A stretch of 64,000 nt of DNA, taken from NCBI GenBank assembly GCA_963759095.1, contig CAVWYF010000010.1:62001-126000 (forward strand). The letters are read 5' to 3'. The notes under the pieces are model-generated. The model searched no databases. It saw only the letters and a program-made list of their open reading frames with translations, and was not told where the DNA came from. The number at the start of each line of letters is the position of its first letter. Within the stretch, counting starts at the first letter, position 1. The position numbers and the translations under genes are program-made. This document shows, piece after piece, positions 35,140 to 44,859 of the stretch. Source of the DNA: Anderseniella sp963759095 (GTDB lineage: Bacteria > Pseudomonadota > Alphaproteobacteria > Rhizobiales > Aestuariivirgaceae).

Positions 35140-38037
35140 ATGTCTTCCATTTCAACAGCGGATGGTATTGCGCCCATGGCCAGCGAGCCCAAAGTCGATC
35201 TCAACCTGAAAACCTGGGATGAGGTGAAAACCACCACCTGTTACATGTGCGCCTGCCGCTGTGGCATCAAGGTGTATCTGAAAGACGGCACGGTCAAATA
35301 TATCGAGGGAAATCGCGACCATCCGGTGAACAAGGGGGTGTTGTGCGGCAAGGGTTCCGCCGGCATCATGCAGCATTATTCACCGGCTCGCCTGACCAAG
35401 CCGCTGATGCGGGTTGGCCCGCGCGGCTCCGGTGAGTTCCGTGAAGTCGAATGGGACGAGGCACTCAGAACGGCAACCACCTGGTTGTCCCAGGTCCGCT
35501 CGACCGATCCTAAAAAACTGGCGCTGTTTACCGGGCGCGATCAGTCACAGGCTTTGACCGGCTGGTGGGCAACCCAGTTCGGCACCCCGAACTTTGCCGC
35601 TCATGGCGGTTTCTGTTCGGTGAACATGGCGGCTGCCGGCCTGTATACTTTTGGCGGCTCGTTCTGGGAGTTCGGCGAACCGGATTGGGATCGCACCAAG
35701 TACTTCCTGCTGTTCGGTGTTGCGGAAGACCATGCCTCCAACCCGATCAAGACCGGACTTGGCAAGCTGAAGAAGAACGGTGCCAAGATCGTGTCGATCA
35801 ACCCGGTCAAGTCCGGGTATTCCGCCATTGCCGATGAATGGGTCGGTATTCGCCCCGGCACCGACGGACTGTTTGTCGGCGCGCTGGTTCACCAGTTGCT
35901 CAAGGCAGGCAAGATCGACCTCGATTATCTGGCCCGCTACACCAATGCCGGTCATCTGGTGATCCAGGATCCCGGTGCTGAAGACGATGGCCTGATCGCA
36001 CGCGACCGCTATGGCAAGATACTGGTGCTGGATGCGAAGTCCAAAAAGCCTGTAACCGTCGACAAGGCGGACCAGGTGGCGTTGCATGGCGAAGTGAAAT
36101 TGCCCGGCAAGGCCAGGCGCATGGGCGTGCCGTCATTCCAGTTTGTTGCCGAGCGCTATCTGTCCGATGAATACTCTGCCGAAAAGGCCGCCACCCATTG
36201 CGGCATCGAGGCTGCCACCATCGAACGCATTGCCGGTGAACTGGCTCATGCCGCCTTTGAGCAGGCCTTCGAACTGGACATCGCCTGGACCGATACCCAC
36301 GGCAACAAGCACGACAAGATGACCGGCAGGCCGGTGTCCATGCATGCCATGCGTGGTATTTCGGCCCACTCCAACGGCTTCCACACCTGTCGCTCGATCC
36401 ACATTCTGCAGATACTGCTGGGCACCATCGATGTGCCGGGCGGTTTCCTGTACAAACCGCCGTTCCCGAAGGCGGCCCCTCCCGGCCTGAAGCCGGCCGG
36501 CAAGGTCGGTGAGGTCAACCCGCTCAAGCCGCTGCCGGGTCCGCCGCTTGGATTTGTGGCCGGGCCGGAAGACCTGCTGGTCAATGAGGACGGGTCGCCC
36601 CGGCGCATCGACAAGGCCTATTCCTGGGATGCGCCTATTGCGGCTCATGGCCTGATGCACACCGTCATCACCAATGCCGCCAACAAGGATCCGTACGGCA
36701 TCGACGTGCTGTTCATGTACATGGCCAACATGGGCTGGAATTCCTCCATGAATACCAAAGGTATCATGGAGCATCTGACCAAAATCGATGAGGAAACCGG
36801 TGACTATGTGATCCCGAAATTCATCTATTCGGATGCCTATTATTCCGAGACCGTCGCCTATGCCGATCTGATCCTGCCGGACACCACCTATCTGGAGCGC
36901 TGGGACTGTATTTCCATGCTGGATCGCCCGATTTCGGAACCCCATGGACCGGCTGACTCCATTCGCCAGCCGGTCGTTGAGCCGGACCGCGATGTGCGCG
37001 CCTTCCAGACTGTGATGCTGGATCTCGGCGCCAGGCTTGGCCTGCCTGGCATGGTCAAGGAAGACATGACGCCGAAATATCCCGGCGGCTATGCCGACTA
37101 TATCGTCAACCATGAGCGTGGCCCGGGCATTGGCCCGCTGGCCGGTTTTCGCGGCGCTGACGGCAGCAAGCAGGGCACCGGTGAGGTCAATCCGAACCAG
37201 CTTGACGACTACATCAAGAACGGTTGTTTCTGGAAATACGACCTGCCGGAACACATGCGCTATTACCGCATGGCCAACAAGGATTACCTCGAATGGGCGC
37301 AAGGATTCGGCTTTAACCCCAACGCCAACCAGATCATGTTCAACCTGTATTCCGAAACCATGCAGAAGTTCCGCCAGGCCGCACGTGGCCATGGTGACAT
37401 CGTGCCGCCACAGGTGCACCGCCGCAGGGTAGAGGCATTCTTCGATCCGGTTCCCATGTGGTATGCGCCGTTTGAGGAAGCGATGACCGATGCGCGCGAA
37501 TTCCCGATGCATGCCATCACCCAGCGGCCCATGGCGATGTACCATTCATGGGGCTCGCAGAACGCCTGGTTGCGCCAGATTCTGGGTCGCAACTGGCTCT
37601 ACATGGAACGGGGCAGGGCCAAGAAACTGGCCCTGAAGGATGGCGACTGGGTGCATGTCACCAGTCATCACGGCCGCATCAAGGTGCAGTTGAAGCTGAT
37701 GGACGGGGTGAACCCGGACACGGTTTGGACCTGGAATGCCATCGGCAAGCGGTCCGGAGCCTGGAACCTCGACAAGAACGCGCCGGAAGCCAAGAAGGGG
37801 TTCCTGCTCAACCACATCATCTCGGACCTGTTGCCGGCACGAGGTGACGGGTACCGCTATTCCAATTCTGATCCGGTGACCGGGCAGGCGGCCTGGTACG
37901 ATCTTCGCGTACGCATTGAAAAGGCCGACGGGGCGGAAATGTCCGAGCCGCAGTTTGAGGCAACCAAGCGGCCACCGGGCCTGTTCAAGGCAGCCATGAA
38001 AATCGGCTCGCGGGCGCTTAAGGGGGCTAGGTCATGA
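35140..38037 (+). CDS. soeA: Molybdopterin (bis-MGD) oxidoreductase, SoeA-like sulfite dehydrogenase catalytic subunit
   Basis: 965 residues, cytoplasmic (no Tat signal). An N-terminal [4Fe-4S] motif (C34, C37, C41 in CYMCACRC and C69 in KGVLCGKG) is followed by bis-MGD binding domains (SVNMAAAGLYTFGGSFWEFG, KIVSINPVKSGYSAIADEW, YADLILPDTTYLERWD) and a C-terminal domain with WGSQNAWLRQILGRNWLYME. Absence of a Tat leader and the following FeS and DmsC-like subunits match cytoplasmic-facing SoeABC, which oxidises sulfite to sulfate with electrons to quinone. Related complexes act on other substrates, so the sulfite role rests on gene order and nearby xsc. An in-frame ATG at 35176 is an alternative start. 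It overlaps soeB by four bases. Confidence 0.82.
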   Translation: MSSISTADGIAPMASEPKVDLNLKTWDEVKTTTCYMCACRCGIKVYLKDGTVKYIEGNRDHPVNKGVLCGKGSAGIMQHYSPARLTKPLMRVGPRGSGEFREVEWDEALRTATTWLSQVRSTDPKKLALFTGRDQSQALTGWWATQFGTPNFAAHGGFCSVNMAAAGLYTFGGSFWEFGEPDWDRTKYFLLFGVAEDHASNPIKTGLGKLKKNGAKIVSINPVKSGYSAIADEWVGIRPGTDGLFVGALVHQLLKAGKIDLDYLARYTNAGHLVIQDPGAEDDGLIARDRYGKILVLDAKSKKPVTVDKADQVALHGEVKLPGKARRMGVPSFQFVAERYLSDEYSAEKAATHCGIEAATIERIAGELAHAAFEQAFELDIAWTDTHGNKHDKMTGRPVSMHAMRGISAHSNGFHTCRSIHILQILLGTIDVPGGFLYKPPFPKAAPPGLKPAGKVGEVNPLKPLPGPPLGFVAGPEDLLVNEDGSPRRIDKAYSWDAPIAAHGLMHTVITNAANKDPYGIDVLFMYMANMGWNSSMNTKGIMEHLTKIDEETGDYVIPKFIYSDAYYSETVAYADLILPDTTYLERWDCISMLDRPISEPHGPADSIRQPVVEPDRDVRAFQTVMLDLGARLGLPGMVKEDMTPKYPGGYADYIVNHERGPGIGPLAGFRGADGSKQGTGEVNPNQLDDYIKNGCFWKYDLPEHMRYYRMANKDYLEWAQGFGFNPNANQIMFNLYSETMQKFRQAARGHGDIVPPQVHRRRVEAFFDPVPMWYAPFEEAMTDAREFPMHAITQRPMAMYHSWGSQNAWLRQILGRNWLYMERGRAKKLALKDGDWVHVTSHHGRIKVQLKLMDGVNPDTVWTWNAIGKRSGAWNLDKNAPEAKKGFLLNHIISDLLPARGDGYRYSNSDPVTGQAAWYDLRVRIEKADGAEMSEPQFEATKRPPGLFKAAMKIGSRALKGARS

Positions 38038-38790
38038 CAACTCTTCCAGATACAACGCAGGCCGGACAGAAAAAGCTCGGTCTGGTCATCGACCTTGATA
38101 CCTGCGTCGGTTGTCAGGCCTGTGCGGTGTCGTGCAAGGAATGGAATACGCAAGGCTATTCGGCACCACTCACCGATCTTGAACCTTACGGGCCTGATCC
38201 GGCGGGTGCATGGCTCAACCGCATTCATGGCTATGAAACCGGCGACGGTGACAATGCCCGCGGACTGCATTTTCCGCGCTCCTGCCTGCATTGTGAAACG
38301 CCTGCCTGTGTCACCGTGTGTCCGACCGGGCGCCAGTTACAAGCGTGCAGAAGACGGCATCGTGCTGGTTAACCCCGATACCTGCATCGGCTGCAAGCTG
38401 TGCTCGTGGGCCTGTCCTTACGGCGCGCGTGAATACGACCAGGACGACGGCGTGATGAAGAAATGCACACTGTGCGTTGACCGCATCTACAATGAAAATC
38501 TTGAACCGGAAGACCGTCAGCCGGCCTGTGTGAAAGCATGTCCGACCGGTGCGCGCCACTTCGGCGATCTGGGTGATGAAAACTCCGACGTGTCAAAACT
38601 GGTCAAAGCCCGAGGCGGTTTCGATCTGCTGCCGCAGATGGATTACAAGCCGGTCAACAAATACCTGCCGCCGCGGCCGCGCCGCGACAAGGCAGGCGGG
38701 GTAAAGTCAACGCCGCTGGAAACGGTTGGCAAGGGTGACGGTTCGCTGGCAGAGCGTGTCTTCTCCTGGATTGATGAGGTCTTGAGTTAA
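38034..38790 (+). CDS. soeB: 4Fe-4S ferredoxin subunit, SoeB-like, frameshifted as sequenced
   Basis: The restored product is about 251 residues with four cysteine clusters for four [4Fe-4S] centres: CVGCQACAVSCKEWN, CLHCETPACVTVCPTGA, CIGCKLCSWACPYGAR and CTLCVDR with CVKACPTGAR. Between the second and third clusters one extra G in GGG (38328-38330) breaks the frame; deletion of one G joins PTG to ASYKRAEDGIVLV. Uncorrected, the product ends after 112 residues. It carries electrons between the Mo subunit and the membrane anchor. The ATG overlaps the soeA stop (ATGA) and its TAA overlaps the soeC start. Confidence 0.85.
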
Positions 38791-39731
38791 TGCATCCCGC
38801 TTACTCCGTTATCCTGTTCACCACTGCGTCCGGCGCCGGTTATGGTCTGCTGGCGCTGTTGGGTTTAACCGGTGCCAGTCACGGCAGCGCCTCAGACTTC
38901 TGGTTTGGCGCTGTATCCATGCTGGTCGCACTCGGCCTTATCACGGTCGGGCTGTTGTCATCCACGTTCCACCTTGGTCACCCGGAACGTGCATGGAGGG
39001 CGTTTTCGCAGTGGCGGTCCTCGTGGCTGTCACGCGAAGGCGTGCTGGCAGTCGCCACCTATGTTCCGGCATGTCTGTTCGGATTGTTGTGGGTGCTGCC
39101 GGACAGCAACGAGACCTTGCTGACGGTTCTTGGGGTCATTACCGCCATCCTGGCGATGGTCACTGTGGTGTGCACGGCAATGATCTATGCGTCACTGGCG
39201 ACGATCCGCGCCTGGCGGCACTGGATGGTGGTGCCGGTCTACGTGATTTTCTCGATTGCCACGGGTGCGGTTTTACTGTTTGCGCTGGCCAGTGTGTTCG
39301 GCCGCTCCGGTATTCCGGCACTTGGTGTCATCACCATTGTGGCGCTGGTGTTGGCGGGTATTGCCAAGCTGGTCTACTGGGCCAGCATCGACAACATGAA
39401 GCCGATCTACACCATGGGTGATGCCACCGGTCTTGGCGGTGATGTACGCCAGTGGGAACTGCCGCATACATCGGAAAATTACATCCAGTCGGAAATGGGC
39501 TTCAGGGTTGCGCGCAAGCACGCGCAGAAACTGCGCATTATTGTAGGAGCCTGCCTGCTTGCAGCGCTTGTGCTGGTGTGGGCGGCGTTCGGTTTTGAAG
39601 GTGATGCAGCTCCGGTATTTGCCGTGCTCGCGGTCGTGTTGTCGGGCATCGGAGCTGTTGTGGAACGCTGGTTGTTTTTTGCCCAGGCCAAGCACGTTGT
39701 CTCGCTGTTCTACGGCGAGCAGAGCGTGTAA
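38790..39731 (+). CDS. soeC: DmsC-like membrane anchor subunit (SoeC)
   Basis: 313 residues with eight predicted helices in the DmsC/NrfD-like arrangement: PAYSVILFTTASGAGYGLLA, GLLSSTFHLGHPERAWRAFS and SWLSREGVLAV are typical DmsC positions, and FRVARKHAQKLRII precedes the last helix pair. It binds quinone and anchors the Mo and FeS subunits to the inner membrane. Starts within the soeB stop (TAATG). Confidence 0.88.
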   Translation: MHPAYSVILFTTASGAGYGLLALLGLTGASHGSASDFWFGAVSMLVALGLITVGLLSSTFHLGHPERAWRAFSQWRSSWLSREGVLAVATYVPACLFGLLWVLPDSNETLLTVLGVITAILAMVTVVCTAMIYASLATIRAWRHWMVVPVYVIFSIATGAVLLFALASVFGRSGIPALGVITIVALVLAGIAKLVYWASIDNMKPIYTMGDATGLGGDVRQWELPHTSENYIQSEMGFRVARKHAQKLRIIVGACLLAALVLVWAAFGFEGDAAPVFAVLAVVLSGIGAVVERWLFFAQAKHVVSLFYGEQSV

Positions 39732-39751
39732 CTTTCTGAGCTGATCCGCTT

Positions 39752-40423
39752 TTGAACAGAAACCTGAACATCGTGATGCTGGGCGCAACTGGCGCGGTCG
39801 GCACCGAGGTGGTTTCCACACTTCTCACGATGCCTGAACTGGCCAGTCTGACTTTGCTGGGGCGGCGGGCGGTTGAGAGCATCAGCCATGATGGCCTGCG
39901 CCAGCACACAGCGGACATTTTTGATCCATCCTCCTATGCGATGCACCTGCAAGGTCATGACACGGCAATCTGCACGCTTGGTGTGGGGGAACCCTCCAAA
40001 GTATCGCGTGAGGATTTTGTCCGGATAGACAAGCTGGCGGTGTTGGATTTCGCAACTGCCTGCAAGACGGCGGGTGTGAAGCATTTTCAGATACTCGGTT
40101 CCATCGGATCCGATGCCGCTTCGCGTTCATTTTTCCTGCGCACCAAGGGCGAGCTGGAAGAGGCTTTGAAGGCATTGAGCTTTGAGCGGTTGAGCATTTT
40201 CCAGCCGTCGATGATCCTGACCCCTGAAAACCGGTATGGCCTGACGCAGGCGCTGACATTGTGGGGTTGGCCTAAGCTCAACTTCCTGCTGACCGGGTCG
40301 CGCACCAAGTATCGCGGTGTCAAGGTCGCAACACTGGGCCGGGCAATTGCGCTCAACGCTGGGCTCGATAAATCCGGTGTCGAGACCCTGCGCTGGAATG
40401 ACTTTCAGGCACTGGCAAACTGA
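39752..40423 (+). CDS. NAD(P)-binding oxidoreductase, HTATIP2/NmrA-like short-chain family
   Basis: 223 residues, start TTG 39752 with an alternative ATG at 39776. The Rossmann motif is MLGATGAVGTEVVSTLL; further blocks are LLGRRAVESI, CTLGVGEPSKVSREDF, VKHFQILGSIGSDAASRSFF with KGELEEALKAL, and FQPSMILTPENR. This is the TIP30/CC3-type SDR subgroup, whose substrates are mostly unknown. Follows soeC by 20 bases and may ride on the same transcript, without an obvious link to sulfite oxidation. Confidence 0.72.
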   Translation: MNRNLNIVMLGATGAVGTEVVSTLLTMPELASLTLLGRRAVESISHDGLRQHTADIFDPSSYAMHLQGHDTAICTLGVGEPSKVSREDFVRIDKLAVLDFATACKTAGVKHFQILGSIGSDAASRSFFLRTKGELEEALKALSFERLSIFQPSMILTPENRYGLTQALTLWGWPKLNFLLTGSRTKYRGVKVATLGRAIALNAGLDKSGVETLRWNDFQALAN

Positions 40424-40429
40424 TCGCGA

Positions 40430-40897
40430 CTAGTCGCGTTCCACCCGGCACTGAAAGCAGTTGTTTTCCGCTGAGCGCACATGCACAAACTGAACCTTGT
40501 TGTCTGCCAGCAATGACCCGGCATAAGTGCTGATATTGGACGTTGTTACCACCTGGCCGGTGCCATAAATGATCCGCTCGTCAACATCATAACCGCGCAC
40601 GATATATGCCGGGCTGTTCAACATGTCCGGCAGGTCCGCGTCCGGTGTGGCGCGTTCGCAGAATTCGGCGTGCAGGAAAATCGGCCCGGTTTCAGAGTAG
40701 GGCTGCAGATTGCCAAACGGGCGATGCGCCACAATCAGGTACTCGTCACTTTCGTCGACGAGTTTCAGGCAGTGGCGGCAGGGTATTTGGCTGCCATCGG
40801 AGACTGCGCGTTCCGGCACATTGCCGTAAGCATCCGGGTCTCCGTTCTGCAGGCTTCGTGCAGTGTCGGTCGAGATGGCTTCATAGCGAATATTCAT
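40430..40897 (-). CDS. DUF1203 domain protein
   Basis: 155 residues from ATG 40897 with AGGAGAG upstream; the frame stays open much further upstream but without a site. Conserved layout: PCRHCLKLVDESDEYLIVAH, PYSETGPIFLHAEFCE, IVRGYDVDERIIYGTGQVV and a terminal VQFVHVRSAENNCFQCRVER. DUF1203 proteins are small, cytosolic and uncharacterised; several cysteines and histidines (CRHC, CFQC) might bind metal. Divergent from the metallo-hydrolase gene. Confidence 0.83.
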   Translation of the reverse strand: MNIRYEAISTDTARSLQNGDPDAYGNVPERAVSDGSQIPCRHCLKLVDESDEYLIVAHRPFGNLQPYSETGPIFLHAEFCERATPDADLPDMLNSPAYIVRGYDVDERIIYGTGQVVTTSNISTYAGSLLADNKVQFVHVRSAENNCFQCRVERD

Positions 40898-40994
40898 TGG
40901 CTGCTCTCCTTGATTGGTGACCGACGATGGCATTGAATAGAGCATCTGACGACCCGGTTTACGGAAACAGCCGAACAGGACATCGAAGCACTCC

Positions 40995-41834
40995 ATGCGT
41001 GAAAACATCGAAGCAGCGATAAACACCATCAAACTGGCAGAAGGGGTAGTACTGGAAGATGACTGGTTTGGCGTGAAGGCGCTGGATGACACAACCATTG
41101 CAATCGGCGAGCCTGCCTATCATCAGCGCAACTGGAGCTATCTGATCTCGGACGGTGACGACAGCCTGCTGTTTGATACCGGTTCCGGCAGACGGCCGAT
41201 TGCGCCTGTGGTTACACGTCATGGCGGGTGCCGTGTTGAAGCGTTTCCGTCTCACATGCATTTTGATCATCTCGGCAACATCCATGCGTTTGGCCCGGTA
41301 ATGGTGGCTGACCTGCCAATGCTGCGCGCTGTCGAGACAAATGGCACACTGACCCCGACCGAGGAGATGTTCCTGGGCGCCAGCGAAGCCGTACCGGCAC
41401 CGACATTTGAGGTGGGTCGCTGGGTTGCGCCCGGGGAAACTGTCATGGTTGGGTCACGGAACCTGCAGGTGGTGCACACACCGGGGCATTCACCCGACTC
41501 CGTGTCATTGTGGGAGGTTGGGCGGAACCGGCTTTACGCGGCGGATTTCATCTATTGTGGTGCCTTGTACGCCCAAACTCCGGGCGCATCGCTGCGTGAT
41601 TACCTGCGCATCTGCGAGCAATTACTCAACGACCTGCCGGAACAGGTGCAAATTGTCTGCGCGCACGGGCAGCCGGAAAACGGTGAGGATGATGCGCCAA
41701 TACTGGGCTATGGCGATCTGCACGCTTTGCGGGATGTGGTGGCCATGCTGTTGCAGGGTGAGCCTCGTACAGGCGAACTGCCGGTGAACGAGCGTATAAA
41801 TCTGCTGTTTTCTACTGAAAGCTTCACGGCGTGA
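40995..41834 (+). CDS. MBL-fold metallo-hydrolase
   Basis: 279 residues with the metallo-beta-lactamase motif SHMHFDHLGNIHAF (H-x-H-x-D-H), the later zinc ligands in VVHTPGHSPDSVSLWE and ADFIYCGALY, and a C-terminal HGQPE histidine. Glyoxalase II-like hydrolase; substrate not deducible. It precedes the methyltransferase gene by 81 bases on the same strand, where the intergenic run is AT-rich and probably holds a separate promoter. Confidence 0.83.
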   Translation: MRENIEAAINTIKLAEGVVLEDDWFGVKALDDTTIAIGEPAYHQRNWSYLISDGDDSLLFDTGSGRRPIAPVVTRHGGCRVEAFPSHMHFDHLGNIHAFGPVMVADLPMLRAVETNGTLTPTEEMFLGASEAVPAPTFEVGRWVAPGETVMVGSRNLQVVHTPGHSPDSVSLWEVGRNRLYAADFIYCGALYAQTPGASLRDYLRICEQLLNDLPEQVQIVCAHGQPENGEDDAPILGYGDLHALRDVVAMLLQGEPRTGELPVNERINLLFSTESFTA

Positions 41835-41915
41835 CAGCTTAAAAATTACTATATAAAGAAATCCTTATGTGCTATGTGGAGGCCTTCATTACTGACAAGG
41901 TGAGTTCTACAAATC

Positions 41916-42944
41916 ATGGCCCGTGCAAATTTTCTCGACCTCCTGAAATCCCGCGACTGGCTGCTGGCTGACGGTGCCACCGGCACAAATCTGTTTGCCA
42001 TGGGATTGCAGTCCGGCGATGCGCCGGAATTGTGGAACGAAGACCATCCCGACCGGGTTCGTGCGCTGCACCGCAACTTCATCGAGGCAGGATCCGACAT
42101 CGTGCTGAGCAACTCGTTTGGCGGCAACGCCTACCGGCTGAAGCTGCATGACGCTCAAAACCGTGTGCACGAACTCAATGTGAAAGCGGCCCAGCTGGCT
42201 CGTCTGGAAGCAGACGCGGTGGATCGTCCGGTTATCGTGGCAGGTTCCATGGGACCTACGGGTGAAATATTCGAGCCAGTCGGCACACTGACCCATGAAC
42301 AGGGCGTGGCCGCTTTTGCCGAGCAGGCCCAGGCGCTGGAAGCAGGTGGCGCGGACGTTTTGTGGATTGAGACAATTTCGTCGGAAGAAGAGTTCAAATC
42401 CGCTCTTGAAGGCGCACGCACAACAGCCTTGCCGGTGGTTGCGACCATGAGCTTTGACACCAATGGCCGCACCATGATGGGACTGACGCCTGCTGCCTAT
42501 GCGGCTCTCGCGGCGGCGCAGCAAACGGCACCAGACGCCATCGGCGCCAATTGCGGCACCGGCGCTGCCGAACTGGTGGCAACCGTGCTGGGTATAACCG
42601 AAGCAGACGGCAGTGCAGTCGTTGTGGCCAAAGGTAATTGCGGCATTCCGGCCTGGATGGACGGACACATTCACTATGACGGCACCCCTGAATTGATGGC
42701 TGACTATGCCCGGCTGGCGTTCGATTCAGGCGCAAAGATAATTGGCGGGTGTTGCGGGACAACCTATGAGCATGTCCGCGCCATGCGCACATCGCTGGAA
42801 AGCTATTCAGGCGGCACCCGGCCCACGGTCGAACAGGTCGAAGCAAAGCTCGGCAAGGTGTCGGCACTGGCTCATGGCACCGATACGGCTGCCGAAGGTG
42901 CTGCCCGCCGTGGCCGTGAGGGCCGGGGACGCAGACGGGGCTAG
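41916..42944 (+). CDS. Betaine-homocysteine methyltransferase-like enzyme with an Arg/Gly C-terminal tail
   Basis: 342 residues of the Zn-dependent homocysteine S-methyltransferase family: LADGATGTNLFAMGLQSGDA near the start, SNSFGGNAYRL, AGSMGPTGEIFEPVG, and zinc cysteines in IGANCGTGAAEL and KIIGGCCGTTYEHV. All three zinc cysteines are present, so it can activate a thiol such as homocysteine. The resemblance is to bacterial BHMT/MetH N-domain proteins. The last 12 residues, RRGREGRGRRRG, are outside the fold and match tails on other proteins of this region. A complete dispersed repeat starts at its stop codon. Confidence 0.85.
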   Translation: MARANFLDLLKSRDWLLADGATGTNLFAMGLQSGDAPELWNEDHPDRVRALHRNFIEAGSDIVLSNSFGGNAYRLKLHDAQNRVHELNVKAAQLARLEADAVDRPVIVAGSMGPTGEIFEPVGTLTHEQGVAAFAEQAQALEAGGADVLWIETISSEEEFKSALEGARTTALPVVATMSFDTNGRTMMGLTPAAYAALAAAQQTAPDAIGANCGTGAAELVATVLGITEADGSAVVVAKGNCGIPAWMDGHIHYDGTPELMADYARLAFDSGAKIIGGCCGTTYEHVRAMRTSLESYSGGTRPTVEQVEAKLGKVSALAHGTDTAAEGAARRGREGRGRRRG

Positions 42945-43046
42945 ATCGGTATGATTTTTGATTGGATCAATCAAAAACCATAAAACTGATCGCTTTCAAA
43001 GTGCTAGAGCAACTTTATGGGTTCAATTGAACCCATGTTGCTCTAG
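42944..43046 (+). repeat. Dispersed bipartite palindromic repeat, copy 4 (complete)
   Basis: Half A (ATGATTTTTGATTG, then CAATCAAAAACCAT) is joined by AAAACTGATCGCTTTCAAAG to half B (AGAGCAACTTTATGGGTT, CAA, then TTGAACCCATGTTGCTCT in overlap). It is the reverse complement of copy 5 at 46311-46410 with few differences. It begins at the stop codon of the preceding gene (TAGATCGG), exactly as copy 1 does. Confidence 0.85.
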
Positions 43047-43158
43047 GTCGATGCTCATGTGAGCGCATTGTCGTCACTGGCAGGCATCTTTCATCAATAT
43101 TTCCTGTATAGCCGGGTTGCCGTCTTGCAAAACGCCGCAGATGGCCTACCAAGGATGA

Positions 43159-44832
43159 ATGCCTGACGATTTAGAAGATAGTCCGAACTCAGGTCCGTCC
43201 TCGGCCCTGGGAGTGCCGATCTTCCGGGCTGTCTGGTTCGCCAGCATGAGTTCGAATTTCGGCGGTCTTGTGCAGGCGGTGGGCGCATCGTGGTTGATGA
43301 CCACGCTGACTGATTCCCCGCAATATGTTGCACTGGTTCAGGCATCAACTGCGTTGCCGATCATGTTGTTTGCTCTGTTGGCCGGCGCTATCGCTGACAA
43401 TCTGGATCGCCGGCGTGTGATGATCTGCGCGCAAGCGTTCATGTTGATTGTGTCCACCATCCTGGCCATCTCCGCCTGGTACGGCGTACTGACACCCTGG
43501 CTGCTGATTGGCTTCACCTTCCTGATTGGCTGTGGGACGGCACTTAACAATCCGGCCTGGCAAGCCTCGGTTGGCGACATGGTGCCTCGCGACCTGCTGC
43601 CTGGCGCGGTGGCATTGAACTCAATGGGCTTCAATATCGCCCGCAGTGTCGGTCCGGCCGTTGGCGGGGCGATCGTGGCTGCAGGCGGGGCAGCAGCGGC
43701 GTTCGCCACCAACGCGCTCAGCTATATCGCTTTGCTGGCTGTGCTGGTGCGCTGGCGACCGGATACTGCGCGGCGTACCTTGCCGCGCGAACGGATCGAC
43801 CTCGCGATTTCAGCGGGAATTCGGTTCGTGGCAATGTCTCCAAACATCCGCAAAGTGCTGCTGCGAAGCTGCTTCTTCGGCATGGCTGCGGCAGCCGTGC
43901 CGGCGCTCCTGCCGGTCGTCGCCACTGATATCATCACTGGGGGACCGCTGGTTTTCGGCACCTTGCTCGGCTCTTTCGGGGTTGGCGCGGTGGGCGGTGC
44001 CCTGTCCAGCGGGCGGTTGCGCAAAAAGTATTCGACCGAATGGATTGTACGCGCCGCGTCGGTCGCGGTGCTCATCGGCACCACCGTTACTGGTACGAGT
44101 ACACTATTGTTCCTGACAATGCCTGCCCTGATGCTGACCGGCGCAGGATGGGTGTTGGCGCTGTCCACGTTCAACGTATCGGTTCAGATGGCTGCGCCGC
44201 GATGGGTGGTTGCGCGGGCACTTTCGCTGTACCAGATGGTGACATTTGGCGGGATGGCGTTCGGGAGCTGGTTGTCCGGTTATGTGGCCTCACATTATTC
44301 CATTCCAATTGCGCTGTTCGCCGCAGCGGCGTTGATGGCCGTGACCTTATTGCTGGCTCTGATCCGTCCGTTGCAGCAAATCGAGAATGTCGATCTTGCC
44401 CCTCTCAATCACTGGCGCGAACCGGAAATTGCCGTGCCGTTGGAACCGCGCAGTGGTCCGGTCGTCATCACTGTTGAACACCGGATTGCCGAAACCGATA
44501 TCGTGGCCTTTCTGCATGTCATGAACGAGCGCCGCCGCATCTGCCGCCGGGACGGCTTCTTGCGCTGGACATTATTGCGCGACCTGGGCGACCCACAACT
44601 ATGGATAGAGCGTTTTCACGTCCCGACCTGGCTCGACTATGTTCGCGATGCACAGCGCCGGACCAAGGCAGATGTTACAATTTTTGAGCAGATAGAGAAA
44701 CTTCATGTCGACGGCGTACCCGCAGTGGTGCATCGCATGGTCGAACGCCAGCCGGGCTCGATGCCGACGGCACAACCGCCGGGCGGACGCGAACTTGCCG
44801 ATCCATTGACGGATGTCACCAGGGCTACCTAG
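43159..44832 (+). CDS. MFS transporter of the MFS_3/DUF894 type with a C-terminal cytosolic domain
   Basis: 557 residues. Twelve helices at about 20-415, with LDRRRVMICAQAF-like loop (DNLDRRRVMICAQAFMLI) and NNPAWQASVGDMVPRDLLPGA between helices 3 and 5, typical of enterobactin-exporter-like MFS_3. The last 130 residues form a soluble domain (VVITVEHRIAETDIVAFLHV, RDLGDPQLWIERFHVPTWLD) that resembles a dimeric alpha/beta-barrel monooxygenase-like fold found fused to this transporter class. The substrate is unknown. Flanked, together with the next gene, by inverted complete copies of the dispersed repeat. Confidence 0.85.
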   Translation: MPDDLEDSPNSGPSSALGVPIFRAVWFASMSSNFGGLVQAVGASWLMTTLTDSPQYVALVQASTALPIMLFALLAGAIADNLDRRRVMICAQAFMLIVSTILAISAWYGVLTPWLLIGFTFLIGCGTALNNPAWQASVGDMVPRDLLPGAVALNSMGFNIARSVGPAVGGAIVAAGGAAAAFATNALSYIALLAVLVRWRPDTARRTLPRERIDLAISAGIRFVAMSPNIRKVLLRSCFFGMAAAAVPALLPVVATDIITGGPLVFGTLLGSFGVGAVGGALSSGRLRKKYSTEWIVRAASVAVLIGTTVTGTSTLLFLTMPALMLTGAGWVLALSTFNVSVQMAAPRWVVARALSLYQMVTFGGMAFGSWLSGYVASHYSIPIALFAAAALMAVTLLLALIRPLQQIENVDLAPLNHWREPEIAVPLEPRSGPVVITVEHRIAETDIVAFLHVMNERRRICRRDGFLRWTLLRDLGDPQLWIERFHVPTWLDYVRDAQRRTKADVTIFEQIEKLHVDGVPAVVHRMVERQPGSMPTAQPPGGRELADPLTDVTRAT

Positions 44833-44859
44833 CCGCCACTATTCAGGCTTGAAAGTCTT

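Noticed and set aside
36133..37545. A 470-codon open frame on the strand opposite the molybdoenzyme gene
   Set aside because: It is a shadow of soeA: codon-position composition favours the plus-strand frame, and the opposite frame has no motif or ribosome-binding site.
41835..41915. S-adenosylmethionine or cobalamin riboswitch ahead of the methyltransferase genes
   Set aside because: The leaders of 41916, 46424, 52554 and 62679 are short or filled by the dispersed repeat; no conserved riboswitch core could be recognised by eye.
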